From: Erysipelotrichaceae bacterium
GTDB taxonomy: Bacteria > Bacillota_I > Bacilli_A > RFN20 > CAG-826
Assembly (NCBI GenBank): GCA_031271635.1
Contig: JAISVG010000025.1
Location: 1 to 25,409 of the forward strand
Reading direction: 5' to 3'
Length of the DNA: 25,409 bases
Part shown: one piece after another, positions 24,662 through 25,409 of the stretch
How positions within the stretch are numbered: the first letter of the stretch is position 1
Layout: each line of letters starts with the position of its first letter
Position numbers and translations under genes: made by a program
Notes under the pieces: generated by a model
The model's input: the letters and a program-made list of their open reading frames with translations, nothing else
Told to the model about the DNA's origin: nothing
The model's database searches: none

Positions 24662-25409
24662 ATGGCGCGGTCAGAAGTTAAAAAATCACAGAAATATCAC
24701 ACTCTCTTCGAAATAGGAGTGCTTTTTTTTGCTCTTTTCTTTTCGTTGACCACTCTCAGTTCGTTTTTATATATTGTCTTTCCAATCAACGCCGAACAGG
24801 CAGCAGCATATAATTTTACTAAACTTGATCCCGCGGACCGACAACTTGAAGTCCAATTCAAAACTAAAATTTATAACGATGGTTTTTTGTCGAATATTCA
24901 TTCTTTTGCAAATGAATTAATTTTAGTAAATCAAGATAATGCACGGAAAGCTTATAAGCAGTTTCATGCCCGTGATATGAGTTTTACTGGTGATGAAAAG
25001 CATAACCTTAATGCTTATGTCAATAATTTGTTTGGGTCTTCCGGTTATCCTAAGAATCCTGAGGTGGAGATTGTCGCCCACGATCATCCAGATCAACTAG
25101 GAGTTAACCTTCTTGAGGCCATTACGCATGATGAAAATGGTAATAAAGTTTTTAGTTTTGGAACTTTTCAAAATGAGATTTATGTGAGTGAATCATTTAT
25201 GATTGATTACATTGTCCCGTTTTATTTAAGAGAAAAATCGATCTCTATTAGTGACTATGAGAAACAGGATTACTCGTATAAATATAGCCACATTGCGACA
25301 ATTCTCGACGATGAAAATTTTCTTTTTCCGGTTCGAACCTCAACACCTCTCGCGCTTGATCCTAATCTTGCGGCGGAATATTCATACCAAACTGCACCGG
25401 AAACCGACC
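24662..25409 (+). CDS. Membrane-anchored exported protein, unknown function (3' truncated by window)
   Basis: The frame from ATG 24662 stays open for 249 codons to the right edge. The protein begins MARSEVKKSQKYHTLFE, then a single hydrophobic helix (about residues 18-41, GVLFFALFFSLTTLSSFLYIVF), then at least 200 hydrophilic residues that should lie outside the membrane. This part is rich in Asn, Asp and Tyr (NLNAYVNNLFGSSGYPKN, VEIVAHDHPDQLGVNL) and matches no domain I recognise. Because it follows the glycosyltransferases on the same strand it may belong to the glycan locus, but it has its own -10 box. It could be a polytopic protein with further helices beyond the edge. Confidence 0.75.
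   Translation, partial: MARSEVKKSQKYHTLFEIGVLFFALFFSLTTLSSFLYIVFPINAEQAAAYNFTKLDPADRQLEVQFKTKIYNDGFLSNIHSFANELILVNQDNARKAYKQFHARDMSFTGDEKHNLNAYVNNLFGSSGYPKNPEVEIVAHDHPDQLGVNLLEAITHDENGNKVFSFGTFQNEIYVSESFMIDYIVPFYLREKSISISDYEKQDYSYKYSHIATILDDENFLFPVRTSTPLALDPNLAAEYSYQTAPETD

Noticed and set aside
1..25409. Use of the Mycoplasma code (TGA as Trp).
   Set aside because: TGA serves as stop in several compact overlaps and no gene needs read-through of TGA.

Overview
The window is AT-rich DNA (I estimate a GC content in the high 30s) from a low-GC Gram-positive or wall-less relative. TGA is used as a stop several times (for example in the ATGA and GTGA overlaps at 10542-10545, 14159-14162 and 23878-23881) and Trp is TGG, so this is the standard code and not the Mycoplasma code. 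Two lipobox proteins, a YesM/YesN-type two-component system and a CUT1-type sugar importer fit Bacilli-related gut lineages (RF39, Acholeplasma or Erysipelotrichia-like). That placement is inference. I see no rRNA, tRNA, IS element or CRISPR array, and no gene-free stretch longer than about 200 bases.

Layout. (1) 1-296: the 3' end of an unrecognised gene and a good intrinsic terminator. (2) 432-4147, minus strand: two overlapping genes for a heterodimeric ABC exporter whose nucleotide sites are degenerate in complementary ways. (3) 4247-7100, plus strand: an AraC-type response regulator and a LytS/YesM-type histidine kinase, overlapping by 8 nt, diverging from the exporter. (4) 7093-8022, minus strand: a sensor module that stops just inside its HAMP segment and has no kinase part. 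(5) 8155-16261, plus strand: an operon of a lipoprotein sugar-binding protein, two permeases (the second with an unusual membrane extension) and two different GH65 enzymes. (6) 16258-18170, minus strand: three overlapping genes for small membrane proteins of unknown role. (7) 18218-25409, plus strand: a thioredoxin-fold lipoprotein, then a surface-glycan locus with an alpha/beta-hydrolase/GT4 fusion, a 1083-residue fusion of an initiating phosphoglycosyltransferase, a VanZ domain split by Ig-like repeats and a GT4, a GT2, and the start of a membrane-anchored exported protein running off the window.

How the parts work together. The two-component system probably senses an extracellular signal and controls the adjacent sugar operon, which imports an alpha-glucoside and splits it by phosphorolysis to beta-glucose 1-phosphate. 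No importer ATPase and no beta-phosphoglucomutase are encoded here, so both must come from elsewhere. The 3' locus looks like a compact lipid-linked glycan pathway packed into a few multidomain proteins.

The two most notable signals are the fusion proteins of 18666-23881 and a repeated start-site layout. Six genes that begin transcription units (starts 4147-, 4247+, 18170-, 18218+, 18666+, 24662+) have a -10-like hexamer ending 6 or 7 nt before the start codon and no Shine-Dalgarno sequence, which predicts leaderless mRNAs. The sugar operon instead has AAGGAG placed 6 nt before ATG.
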